Shown here: piece by piece, positions 1-6,349 of the stretch
Layout of the letters: every line of letters begins with the position of its first letter
Position numbering within the stretch: position 1 is the stretch's first letter
NCBI GenBank assembly: GCA_000436735.1
Contig: FR887148.1
Span: 6,711 to 29,717 of the forward strand
Direction: 5' to 3'
From: Firmicutes bacterium CAG:170
GTDB lineage: Bacteria > Bacillota > Clostridia > Oscillospirales > Oscillospiraceae
Length of the DNA: 23,007 nucleotides
Notes under the pieces: generated by a model
What the model was told of the DNA's origin: nothing
Database searches by the model: none
The model's input: only the letters and a program-made list of their open reading frames with translations
Made by a program: the position numbers and the translations under genes

Positions 1-370
1 GCAGAACGCCGCGCATCAGCCGCGCCCAGACGGAAAACGGAAAAAGCTGCGCGGAGCGGCTCTGCGCCGTTTCCGGCTCCGGGGGCTGCGCCTCCGGCTC
101 CGACACGCGCGGCGGAAGCTCCTGCGGCGTCAGCTGCTCGACGAAATAGCCCGCACGCGGGCGCGAGGTCAGATAGCCCTCGGCCAGCAGCTGCGCGTAG
201 GCCGTCTCCACGGTCACGCGGCTCAGCCCGAGGTGCTCCGCCAGCGCCCGGCCGGACGGCAGGCGGCTCCCGCCGGGAAGCGCGCCCGAGAGGATGTCCG
301 CCTTGAGCGCGCGGTAAAGCTGTTCATAGAGCGGCGACGCGCCGCTGCGGTCAAGCGAGTAGGTCTGCAT
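1..370 (-). CDS. MocR/PdxR-type GntR-family transcriptional regulator (N-terminal part, cut by window edge)
   Basis: About 123 residues are visible, starting at ATG 370 and running off the left edge. Residues 1-75 form a GntR-type winged helix-turn-helix, with the recognition region near LGLSRVTVETAYAQLLAEGY. A proline/glutamate-rich linker follows at about 80-108. The segment FPFSVWARLMRGVL then matches the usual start of the aminotransferase-like domain of MocR regulators, so the full protein is expected to be about 450-480 residues and to bind PLP. Family knowledge: MocR proteins often control vitamin B6 synthesis or uptake (PdxR) or amine metabolism. Its divergent neighbour is an ECF vitamin-transporter S component, which supports a PdxR-like role. 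The true effector cannot be read from this fragment. Confidence 0.88.
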   Translation of the reverse strand, partial: MQTYSLDRSGASPLYEQLYRALKADILSGALPGGSRLPSGRALAEHLGLSRVTVETAYAQLLAEGYLTSRPRAGYFVEQLTPQELPPRVSEPEAQPPEPETAQSRSAQLFPFSVWARLMRGVL

Positions 371-485
371 AACGATCTGGCCCTATCAAATAATATTTTT
401 CTGGCTGTTTCATTCATACCAGAACGTGCTATGATACTAGCATATCCCAAAAGAAAAAGCAAGGAACGCCTTGCGGAGGTATGCT
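371..485. promoter_or_regulatory. Divergent control region between the MocR regulator and the ECF S-component gene
   Basis: This 115-base gap must hold the promoters for both directions. A plausible plus-strand -10 box, TATGAT, is at 430-435; the matching -35 around 407-412 (GTTTCA) is poor, as expected if an activator is needed. The half-site TCTGG occurs at 376-380 and 400-404 (24 bases apart) and in inverted form, CCAGA, at 419-423. MocR proteins commonly bind such direct or inverted half-sites in divergent gaps. Assigning these as operators is inference. Confidence 0.45.
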
Positions 486-1016
486 ATGAAACGAAATCAG
501 ATCTATAAGCTCGTTCTTACCGCCCTGCTGGCGGCGCTGACCTATGTCATGACCAGAGTCGTCCAGGTCCCGACCGTGGGCGGCTATACCAATCTTGGCG
601 ACAGCATGTGCCTGCTGGCCGGACTGGTCCTCGGGCCGTGGTACGGCTTCGCGGCCGCGGGCGTCGGCAGCGCGCTGGTCGATCTGCTGAGCGGCTATGC
701 GCACTATGTTCCCGGCACGTTCGTCATCAAGGGCCTCGTCGCGCTGATCGCCGCGTTTCTGGTGCGGCCGCTTCTGCGGAAGGGCGAGAAGATCCCGTTC
801 TGGAAGCTGGCGCTTCTGGAGCTGCCGTCGGAGCTGGTCATGGTCGCGGGCTACTTCGGCTATAAGGCGCTGATCCTCGGCAAGGGACTTGCCGCCGCAG
901 CGTCCATTCCCAACAATCTCGTGCAGGGCGCGGTCGGCATCGTCCTTTCCGTCCTGCTCTATACGGCGCTTTCGCGTGTGCCGGACATTCACAAAGCCTT
1001 CTGGAAAGGGGAATAA
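486..1016 (+). CDS. ECF transporter S component (vitamin-binding membrane subunit, possibly pyridoxine type)
   Basis: A 176-residue integral membrane protein. ATG 486 was chosen because GGAGGT at 475-480 sits 5 bases upstream; a longer reading from TTG 471 would start before that site. It has the usual S-component layout: a short basic N-terminus followed by LTALLAALTYVMTRV, the signature that contacts the shared EcfT subunit, then about six hydrophobic segments. The GYTNLGDS and VDLLSGYAHYVPGTFVIKG regions resemble the PF12822-type S components. Such subunits bind a vitamin and work with an EcfAA'T module, not seen here, so it is probably of the shared (group II) type. The divergent MocR regulator suggests vitamin B6, but the substrate is inference. 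It is followed after 4 bases by the DUF436 gene, so the two are probably one operon. Confidence 0.85.
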   Translation: MKRNQIYKLVLTALLAALTYVMTRVVQVPTVGGYTNLGDSMCLLAGLVLGPWYGFAAAGVGSALVDLLSGYAHYVPGTFVIKGLVALIAAFLVRPLLRKGEKIPFWKLALLELPSELVMVAGYFGYKALILGKGLAAAASIPNNLVQGAVGIVLSVLLYTALSRVPDIHKAFWKGE

Positions 1017-1020
1017 CATC

Positions 1021-1566
1021 ATGTACGAAACCATTACCGAGCAGGCCCGTCAGGCCGTCACAGAGCTTCTGGAGGCGGCGAAGCTGAGACCGGGCCAGCT
1101 GTTCGTCGTCGGCTGCTCGTCCAGCGAGATGGTCGGCGCGCGCATCGGAAAGGGATCGAGCCTGGAGGCGGCGCAGGCCGCCTTTGCGGGCATATATCCG
1201 GTCTTGCAGGAGCGCGGCATCGAGCTTGCCGTGCAGTGCTGCGAGCATCTGAATCGTGCGCTCGTTGTGGAGCGCGAGGTCGCCGAAAAGCGTGGCTTTG
1301 AGATCGTCAACGCCATCCCGCAGCCCCATGCGGGCGGCTCCTTCGCCGTGACGGCGTGGGCGAATTTCCGCGATCCCGTTCTTGTCGAGACGATCGTCGC
1401 CGACGCCGGACTGGACATCGGCGGGACGCTCATTGGGATGCATCTGCGGCGGGTCGCCGTGCCGGTGCGCCTGTCGCTCAAGCAGATCGGCGAGGCGAAT
1501 ATCCTCTGCGCGCGGACGCGGCCGAAGTATATCGGCGGCTCGCGGGCCGTTTATCAGGAGCTGTAA
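1021..1566 (+). CDS. DUF436 / TIGR01440 family protein (UPF0340, YwlG-like)
   Basis: A 181-residue soluble protein starting at ATG 1021, close behind the S-component gene. Its length is typical of the family. Recognisable conserved segments are VVGCSSSEMVGARIGKGSS near residues 29-47, VQCCEHLNRALVVE near 75-88 and the C-terminal FRDPVLVETI and RPKYIGGSRAVY regions. Close cysteines and a histidine (GCSSSE, CCEH) could form an active or metal site. The biochemical function of this widespread Firmicutes family is unknown to me. The operon with a vitamin-type transporter subunit hints at a salvage or cofactor role, but this is only context. The gene ends just before a strong terminator. Confidence 0.85.
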   Translation: MYETITEQARQAVTELLEAAKLRPGQLFVVGCSSSEMVGARIGKGSSLEAAQAAFAGIYPVLQERGIELAVQCCEHLNRALVVEREVAEKRGFEIVNAIPQPHAGGSFAVTAWANFRDPVLVETIVADAGLDIGGTLIGMHLRRVAVPVRLSLKQIGEANILCARTRPKYIGGSRAVYQEL

Positions 1567-1576
1567 GAAAGCAAGA

Positions 1577-1607
1577 GACCGCCGGAACGCCTCCGGCGGT
1601 CTTTTTT
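1577..1607 (+). terminator. Rho-independent terminator after the ECF S / DUF436 operon
   Basis: The perfect 10-bp stem GACCGCCGGA / TCCGGCGGTC (1577-1586 and 1592-1601) with a 5-base loop is followed at once by six Ts (1602-1607). It lies 10 bases after the DUF436 stop codon. Confidence 0.93.
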
Positions 1608-1644
1608 GTTGAACGAAATGCTTCCGTTAAAGTGTTTTCAACCC

Positions 1645-1674
1645 CGCTTTCTTTCTCGTATGAGAAAGAAAGCG
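1645..1674. repeat. Perfect 13-bp palindrome, loop GTAT
   Basis: Arms 1645-1657 (CGCTTTCTTTCTC) and 1662-1674 are exact reverse complements with a 4-base loop. There is no following T-tract, so it is not a standard terminator. It is one of a group of palindromes in the 1.6-2.3 kb gap. Confidence 0.75.
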
Positions 1675-1699
1675 CCGTTGACGGTCGAAAGAAAGAATA

Positions 1700-1731
1700 G
1701 TCAAGGGGGAGTTTCGATTCTCCCCCTTGAC
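1700..1731. repeat. Perfect 12-bp palindrome, 8-base loop
   Basis: Arms 1700-1711 (GTCAAGGGGGAG) and 1720-1731 are exact reverse complements around TTTCGATT. A weaker stem-loop follows at about 1749-1777 (CCAAGAAGGGG... / ...CCCCTTCCTTGG, one bulge). No gene is attached to either. Confidence 0.7.
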
Positions 1732-2122
1732 AATCCCCCTTAAAACGACCAAGAAGGGGGCTGCGGCCCCTTCCTTGGATTTTCCCCGGAGTTTGGTTTG
1801 TGCAGAGATAGATTTAGATTTGCAAAACGCGGTATAGATGCGTCTTTGTTAAACAGGCGTGGTAGTCGAAATACTCTGCGGCTGTTTTGGATGCAGCTTG
1901 TAGGGCAGAGTTTGCTGTAATACTGCCCACCGACTTCCATACGTCAAATATTCAACGGGCGCGAACAAAACGATTCGCACCGCATATTGTGCGCTCGGGA
2001 AACCCAATCAGACGGCCGCCCGAAGGGCGTTCCTTGCGGGACGAGCCATCGGTGAATAGCACGCAGAATCAAAATGCTTTTCAGGCGCGAAGCGCTATTT
2101 CGCGTCCTAACGGTCTTTTCTT

Positions 2123-2156
2123 CCATATCTTTTCTGCCATGACAGAAAAGATATGG
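2123..2156. repeat. Perfect 14-bp palindrome, 6-base loop
   Basis: Arms CCATATCTTTTCTG (2123-2136) and CAGAAAAGATATGG (2143-2156) are exact reverse complements around CCATGA. Its right arm runs into the first copy of the direct repeat. No T-tract follows on either strand. Confidence 0.75.
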
Positions 2157-2210
2157 CCCGCGGAGCGGCGGGGGGGGGGGGGGCTGTCGTAATGGCCCGC
2201 GGAGCGGCGG
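2153..2210. repeat. 19-base direct repeat separated by a 14-G homopolymer
   Basis: ATGGCCCGCGGAGCGGCGG occurs at 2153-2171 and again at 2192-2210, with a 39-base period. The first copy leads into an uninterrupted run of 14 Gs (2170-2183). Long G-runs change length easily during replication and are also error-prone in sequencing, so the exact count is uncertain. Confidence 0.8.
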
Positions 2211-2234
2211 TGACGGCGCCACATAACGCACCGC

Positions 2235-2268
2235 GCCTCCGGCGCATCCGAAATGCACCGCCGGAGGC
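2235..2268. repeat. Perfect 10-bp GC-rich palindrome
   Basis: Arms GCCTCCGGCG (2235-2244) and CGCCGGAGGC (2259-2268) are exact reverse complements with a 14-base loop. It lies about 90 bases before the kinase start. There is no T-run after it. Confidence 0.6.
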
Positions 2269-2309
2269 AAAGACATAGCTCCTTTTTTCGTCGCTTTCAC
2301 GAATTTCTA

Positions 2310-2338
2310 TGGAAATCTCGCCGCGTTTTTGGTATACT
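2310..2338 (+). promoter_or_regulatory. Likely sigma-A promoter of the sugar kinase gene
   Basis: TGGAAA (2310-2315, 4/6 to consensus) is separated by 17 bases from TATACT (2333-2338, 5/6). The predicted transcription start near 2345 would give a very short leader that begins close to the ribosome binding site. This argues against translation starting at the upstream ATG 2309. Confidence 0.5.
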
Positions 2339-2356
2339 GGAAGCGAGGTGATTGAA

Positions 2357-3847
2357 TTGCACACCATACTTCTGGCTTTTGATATTGGAACGAGCGGACT
2401 GAAGGCCTCGCTCGTGGACGAAAACCTGAACATTCTGCGCAACGTGACGACGACCTATCCGACCCACCATCTGCCCGGCGGCGGCTGTGAGCAGGACGCG
2501 GCGGACTGGTGGATGAGCGCGGTACGCGCAATGATGATGCTGCGGGAGCTGGTGCCGGAGTACGTCAAGCAGGTGCAGGCCGTCGGCGTCAGCGGCCACA
2601 TGCTCGGCTGTCTGCCGATGGACCGCGACGGGCAGGCGCTGCGCCCGGCAATGATCCATGCGGACACGCGGGCGCTGAAGCAGTCGAACCGGCTGCGTGC
2701 GGAGTTTGGCCGCGAGTACTTTTACAACATCACCGGCAACGTCCTCAGCCCGACGACGACGCTCTGCAAGGCGCTGTGGCTCAAGGAGGAGCAGCCGGAG
2801 ATCTACGCGAAAACAGAGCGCTTTTTGCAGGCGAAGGACTATCTGGTCTACCGCCTGTGCGGAAATATGGACTCGACCGATCTTTCCGACGCCTCCCACG
2901 GAATGCTCATGAATCTGGAAACGCGCGAATATGACCGCGAAATGTTCCGGAACGTCGGGCTGGACATGGAAAAGTTCCCGCAGCTGCACACCGGCTGCGA
3001 GATCGCCGGACGGCTGACGGAGGAAGCGGCCTGCCATTTGGGCCTGCGGGCCGGGATCCCGGTGTCGGTCGGCGGCGGCGACGGAGCCTGCGCGAACATC
3101 GGAGCGGGCGCGGCGGAGCCGGGAACCTTCTATCTGAGCCTCGGGACGACGGCGTGGATCGCCGGGCCGATGGAAAAGCCGTTCATCGATCCGCAGAGCC
3201 GCGTATTTCATATTTATACGCTCGACGGACACGGCTGCAACGTGTTCGGCACGGCGCAGTGCGCCGGGCGCTCGATCTCGTGGGCGCAGGAGCTGTTCGA
3301 GATCACATCCCTGCGCTCGTTCGATTCGCTGGCCGAGCAGGTCGAGCCGGGCGCGGGCGGGCTGATCTACCTGCCGTATCTGGAGGGCGAGCGCTCCCCT
3401 GTCTTTGACGCGCTGGCGCAGGGCGTTTTCTTCGGCATGAACTCCATGCACAAGCGTGAGCATTTCACCCGCGCCGTGCTCGAAGGCGTGGCCTGCGGCC
3501 TGAGCCAGATCCTCGACACCTTCCGCGAGCGCGAACAGATCGACACGCTCCGCATCATCGGCGGCGGCGCGAAATCGCGTCTCTGGAAGCAGATCATCGC
3601 CGACGTCTGCAACGTGAAGCTGCTGGAGGTGAGCACCTTCTCCGACAGCGCGACCTCTCTTGGCGCGGCGGCCGCCGCCGGCGTCGGCATCGGGCTTTTC
3701 AAGAGCCTGCCGGAGGCCGTGCGCCATATCTCGCTCAGCGGGACCGTGGAGCCGTCGGAAAACGCGGAGGAGCTGTACGGCCTGACGAAGAAGCGCTATG
3801 CGATGCTCTACCCGGCCCTGAAGGAAGCATTCCATACAAGGGCATAA
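2357..3847 (+). CDS. FGGY-family carbohydrate kinase (xylulokinase-like)
   Basis: A 496-residue ATP-dependent sugar kinase. TTG 2357 was chosen because GAGGTG (2345-2350) lies 6 bases upstream and the protein then starts just before the family motif FDIGTSGLKA (residues 8-17). An in-frame ATG at 2309 overlaps the promoter. Other family landmarks are SGHMLG (about 79-84), IHADTRA (about 100-106, sugar-binding region), GGGDGA (about 239-244, with the catalytic Asp expected at D242), SLGTTAWIA (261-269), LPYLEGERSP (339-348) and GGGAKSRLW (402-410). Length and motifs fit xylulokinases, but the family also acts on ribulose, gluconate, fuculose and others, and no isomerase or transporter is adjacent to settle the substrate. 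It appears to be a single-gene unit with its own promoter and terminator. Confidence 0.9.
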   Translation: MHTILLAFDIGTSGLKASLVDENLNILRNVTTTYPTHHLPGGGCEQDAADWWMSAVRAMMMLRELVPEYVKQVQAVGVSGHMLGCLPMDRDGQALRPAMIHADTRALKQSNRLRAEFGREYFYNITGNVLSPTTTLCKALWLKEEQPEIYAKTERFLQAKDYLVYRLCGNMDSTDLSDASHGMLMNLETREYDREMFRNVGLDMEKFPQLHTGCEIAGRLTEEAACHLGLRAGIPVSVGGGDGACANIGAGAAEPGTFYLSLGTTAWIAGPMEKPFIDPQSRVFHIYTLDGHGCNVFGTAQCAGRSISWAQELFEITSLRSFDSLAEQVEPGAGGLIYLPYLEGERSPVFDALAQGVFFGMNSMHKREHFTRAVLEGVACGLSQILDTFREREQIDTLRIIGGGAKSRLWKQIIADVCNVKLLEVSTFSDSATSLGAAAAAGVGIGLFKSLPEAVRHISLSGTVEPSENAEELYGLTKKRYAMLYPALKEAFHTRA

Positions 3848-3859
3848 AAAACAGAAACC

Positions 3860-3890
3860 AAAGGAGGAGCCGAAGAGGCTCCTCCTTTTT
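3860..3890 (+). terminator. Rho-independent terminator after the sugar kinase
   Basis: The perfect 12-bp stem AAAGGAGGAGCC / GGCTCCTCCTTT (3860-3871 and 3877-3888), loop GAAGA, ends in a run of five Ts (3886-3890). It starts 12 bases after the kinase stop. Confidence 0.93.
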
Positions 3891-3975
3891 GCAGGCGGCT
3901 TGGGCCTGCGGCGTCTCCTCAGGAAACCGGGGAAGGAAAACCCTTCCGGAATTTCAAATTGCTTCTGTTTTCCTA

Positions 3976-4004
3976 TTGACTTGCAATTTCTGTTTCGTTA
4001 TAAT
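3976..4004 (+). promoter_or_regulatory. Near-consensus sigma-A promoter for the DUF4190-like gene
   Basis: TTGACT (3976-3981, 5/6) and TATAAT (3999-4004, 6/6) are separated by exactly 17 bases. This is the best promoter in the window and predicts strong constitutive expression of the small membrane protein, with a leader of about 38 bases. Confidence 0.88.
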
Positions 4005-4048
4005 GAAGTTAGCAATTATTTGCAGAAAAAGAGAAAGGACGCGTAATA

Positions 4049-4363
4049 ATGGAAGAAAACAACAACATCCCCGGCAAAGGCGCTGCTACCGCCAGCCTTG
4101 TGCTTGGCATCATCTCGGTCGTTTTGTGGTTCTTCGGCTATTCCGCGCTGGTCTCCGTCATTCTGGGTATTGTCGGACTGATCCTGGCCGGCAACGCAAA
4201 GAAGGCGGGCTTCAACGGCGGCATCCGGACGGCGGGTTTTGTCCTGTCCCTGATCGGCCTGATCGGCGGCGCGATCTTCTTCGTGGCCTGTGTGGCCTGC
4301 GTGGGTGCGATCGGCGCTGCCGATGCGACTGGCGCTTTTGACGACCTGTTCAGCAACATGTAA
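4049..4363 (+). CDS. Small DUF4190-like membrane protein
   Basis: A 104-residue protein starting at ATG 4049, with AAAGGA at 4034-4039. A short polar N-terminus (MEENNNIPGKG) leads into a hydrophobic stretch at about 12-47, with ASLVLGIISVV and ILGIVGLILAGNAKK. A glycine-rich polar turn (KKAGFNGGIRTAG) precedes a second hydrophobic stretch at about 58-91. The order 'ASLVLGI...ILGxxGLILA...AGFVLSLIGLIGG' is typical of DUF4190-type proteins, whose role is unknown. It is a single-gene unit between a near-perfect promoter and a strong hairpin. Confidence 0.82.
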   Translation: MEENNNIPGKGAATASLVLGIISVVLWFFGYSALVSVILGIVGLILAGNAKKAGFNGGIRTAGFVLSLIGLIGGAIFFVACVACVGAIGAADATGAFDDLFSNM

Positions 4364-4375
4364 ATCAAACGGATG

Positions 4376-4405
4376 AATACGCCGCGCCAAGGCGCGGCGT
4401 ATTTG
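4376..4405 (+). terminator. Terminator-like hairpin after the DUF4190-like gene
   Basis: The arms AATACGCCGCGCC (4376-4388) and GGCGCGGCGTATT (4391-4403) are fully complementary. The actual loop must use the inner bases. The T-tract is short (ATTTGTTT), so some read-through into the Lgt-like gene, 20 bases downstream, is likely. Confidence 0.75.
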
Positions 4406-4424
4406 TTTACCTGTCGGAGGGACT

Positions 4425-5210
4425 ATGCTGCCATATATCGAAGTGTTTTCCAGAAGGATCCCAATGTACGGCCTGATGGCCGGACTCGGCGTTCTTCTGG
4501 CTGTTTTGTATGTGAAGCGGGCGGAGAAGCGTTATCCGGCGCTGGAGGCGGACGCGGAGCTTGCGTTCGTCTATGGCATCGTTGGCGCGTTCGTTGGCGC
4601 GAAGCTTCTGTTTCTCTGTACGGTGCTGCCGGAGCTGCGGGCGGATCTGCCGTATCTTTGGACGCAGACGGCGGCGTTCCTGAAAAAATATCTGTCTGCG
4701 GGCTTTGTGTTCTTCGGCGGACTGTACGGAGCACTTGCGGCGGCCCTGCTGTACGCCCGGCTTACAAGGACCTCTGCGGAAAAACTGCTGAATATGCTCC
4801 TGCCGGCGGTCCTGCTGATCCACGGCCTGGGCCGCGTGGGCTGCTTCTGCATGGGCTGCTGCTACGGAAAGCCGTCTGAAAAATGGGGCGTCCTGTTCTC
4901 CCGGTCAGAGATCGCCCCGTCGGATGTGCCGCTGCTGCCTATCCAGCTCTATGAGGCGGCGGGAGTCCTGCTGCTGTTCGGAGTGCTGGCCCATATGGGC
5001 GCGAAAAAGGCGAACGGCTTCAGGATGCTTGCGGTGTATCTGCTCGCCTACAGCATCCTGCGGTTCGGCCTTGAGTATCTGCGCGGCGATGCATACAGGG
5101 GCTTCCTGCTGGGCCTTTCGGTGTCGCAGATGCTCTCCATCGCCTCCGTGCTGCTGGCCGGTTTTCTGCTGCTCAGACTGCGCGGAAGGCGTGCCTGCGG
5201 AGCTGCATAG
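4425..5210 (+). CDS. lgt: Prolipoprotein diacylglyceryl transferase-like (Lgt family) membrane protein
   Basis: A 261-residue multi-spanning protein starting at ATG 4425, with GGAGG at 4416-4420. Lgt transfers diacylglycerol from phosphatidylglycerol to the lipobox cysteine of lipoprotein precursors at the membrane. Family features: IPMYGLMAGLG at the N-terminus, FFGGLYGAL at 96-104, HGLGRVGCF at 133-141 (key Arg at R137), PIQLYEA at 172-178 and RFGLEYLRGD at 213-222. Departures from the classical enzyme: the His of the HGG-L-G motif is Phe (F97), and the usual GRxGNFxN is GRVGCFCMGCCYG, with four cysteines. This cysteine-rich variant occurs as an extra Lgt-like paralogue in many Clostridia; whether it is the housekeeping enzyme is unclear. 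No promoter of its own is evident. Confidence 0.8.
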   Translation: MLPYIEVFSRRIPMYGLMAGLGVLLAVLYVKRAEKRYPALEADAELAFVYGIVGAFVGAKLLFLCTVLPELRADLPYLWTQTAAFLKKYLSAGFVFFGGLYGALAAALLYARLTRTSAEKLLNMLLPAVLLIHGLGRVGCFCMGCCYGKPSEKWGVLFSRSEIAPSDVPLLPIQLYEAAGVLLLFGVLAHMGAKKANGFRMLAVYLLAYSILRFGLEYLRGDAYRGFLLGLSVSQMLSIASVLLAGFLLLRLRGRRACGAA

Positions 5211-5391
5211 GATATATAGGCTGTGGGATACCGGGCGAAACACTGTAAAAAGCGCGCCGGCCTGCGGCGCACCTCTTGCAGGGCCGGAACAATTTTCCGC
5301 CAGGATCCGTCTAATAAGCAGCTCCTTCAACACGGCATGGTCACAAATTCGGAATTTTCGGCAGACGCGCAAAAAGCGGGAGGAAACGGAA

Positions 5392-5940
5392 ATGAAGCGG
5401 GAAAAGGTTACCATCTACTATAACAAAACGCTGTTCATCTGTAGTATGATTGCATGCTTTTGCTGCATTACACCATGCTGTGTATTTCTCTTTCTCCTTA
5501 CCGATGGTTTTAGGAAAATCGTTTTGAATGATACATTTTTTATGTTTGCAGCCTTTTTATTGCTCTCATTCTCCATGCTGATAATCGCCTTCTATACCGG
5601 CTGCAATGCCCATATGGTCTTTACAAAAGATGGAATTGAATACCGGCAGATCTTTCGGAAAACGGAGGTGCACACATACAAGGAGTATCCCTATGTGAAC
5701 AAAGCCTTCTATCCGTACTATGGTATTCCCGTATATTACATGGTCCTGAGCAACCGTCGTCTGCGGGATGCCGAGCTTTGCCAGATCAATAACGTCCGCG
5801 TCGGCCCGGGGATGATCAAAATACGCTACAACAAGAAAAACTACGAGCGGCTCCTCAGCATCGTTCCCAGCCGCATTGCCCTGAGCTTACAGGCCCAATT
5901 CAAGGACATCCCACCGAAGCGCTTCAACTTTTGCATCTGA
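5392..5940 (+). CDS. Unknown membrane-anchored protein, paralogue A of a convergent pair
   Basis: A 182-residue protein starting at ATG 5392; the purine-rich GGGAGGAAACGGA upstream supplies the ribosome binding site. Residues 10-70 hold two hydrophobic segments (about 14-36 and 46-66). The rest is a soluble domain containing TGCNAHMVFTKDGIEYRQIF and ending PPKRFNFCI. I do not recognise a named family; the fold could be PH-like or YcxB-like, but that is a guess. A second copy lies 409 bases away on the opposite strand (6350-6898). The last 68 residues of the two proteins differ at only two positions, while the membrane halves differ widely. Base composition is more AT-rich than the neighbouring genes, which suggests separate origin. 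Confidence 0.75.
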   Translation: MKREKVTIYYNKTLFICSMIACFCCITPCCVFLFLLTDGFRKIVLNDTFFMFAAFLLLSFSMLIIAFYTGCNAHMVFTKDGIEYRQIFRKTEVHTYKEYPYVNKAFYPYYGIPVYYMVLSNRRLRDAELCQINNVRVGPGMIKIRYNKKNYERLLSIVPSRIALSLQAQFKDIPPKRFNFCI

Positions 5941-6166
5941 GCGCGGCGCGGGCGCTGCTGTGACGATTCAGCTCGGCGCATAATTTGCCCAAAAGCTGAA
6001 ACATGCCCCAACGATAAACGCGCCCGCCCGCAACGCGCCACGCGACGTATTGCTCAAAGTCGCTGAACAGGTCGTCCCAATTCTGACCGGCCTTGATCTT
6101 GGGTATGGCGAGCGTTCTTGAAATACCGCGATAATGTCCGCAAACAGGAAGCACATTCATGTACAT
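5924..6166 (-). CDS. Possible small protein of unknown function, antisense to the end of paralogue A
   Basis: An 80-residue frame starting at ATG 6166 (or ATG 6160) has a good ribosome binding site, GGAGGGG at 6174-6180. The middle, LAIPKIKAGQNWDDLFSDFEQYVAW, has a natural-looking protein composition with alternating acidic and aromatic residues. The last 17 bases overlap the 3' end of paralogue A on the other strand. I do not recognise the product. It could be a real small gene or the surviving start of a longer gene cut when the inverted copies formed. Confidence 0.4.
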   Translation of the reverse strand: MYMNVLPVCGHYRGISRTLAIPKIKAGQNWDDLFSDFEQYVAWRVAGGRVYRWGMFQLLGKLCAELNRHSSARAALRCKS

Positions 6167-6234
6167 TCCGGTTCCCCTCCAAATGCTTTTGAATGAATTT
6201 TACAAAATTGTGCGCGCGATCAGGCCGCGCACCT

Positions 6235-6272
6235 GTACCCGCCAGCCCGGAGCATTCCGGGCCGGCGGGTAC
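6235..6272. repeat. 16-bp stem-loop between the convergent paralogues
   Basis: Arms GTACCCGCCAGCCCGG (6235-6250) and CCGGGCCGGCGGGTAC (6257-6272) pair with a single mismatch around a 6-base loop. It may act as a terminator for one of the convergent units, but neither side has a proper T-run (plus side: GATTTACTTTT). Confidence 0.6.
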
Positions 6273-6349
6273 GATTTACTTTTGCTGTCAGCTGCGTATT
6301 TAGAAGCTGACACAGTCAATGGGTCAACGCTATGCTGCAGGTGCTGCGC

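Larger units (their letters stand above)
1608..2308. other. Non-coding interval rich in palindromes and short repeats
   Basis: About 700 bases between the terminator and the sugar kinase contain no convincing gene. Short open frames exist (for example 1740-1940 minus), but none has a ribosome binding site or a recognisable product. The stretch holds at least four perfect or near-perfect palindromes, a 19-base direct repeat and a run of 14 Gs. This mix resembles dispersed intergenic repeat units of gut Clostridia; whether copies occur elsewhere in the genome cannot be seen here. Confidence 0.6.

Noticed and set aside
371..485. Riboswitch before the ECF S-component gene
   Set aside because: The gap is only 115 bases, is shared with a divergent promoter, and shows no recognisable aptamer or terminator/antiterminator pair.
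1740..1940. Minus-strand 66-residue open frame in the repeat-rich gap
   Set aside because: There is no ribosome binding site, and it runs through an imperfect palindrome. It is more likely repeat-derived sequence than a gene.
2107..2442. Minus-strand frame with a poly-proline stretch across the G-run
   Set aside because: The proline run is just the translated G homopolymer, and the frame crosses the kinase promoter and start.
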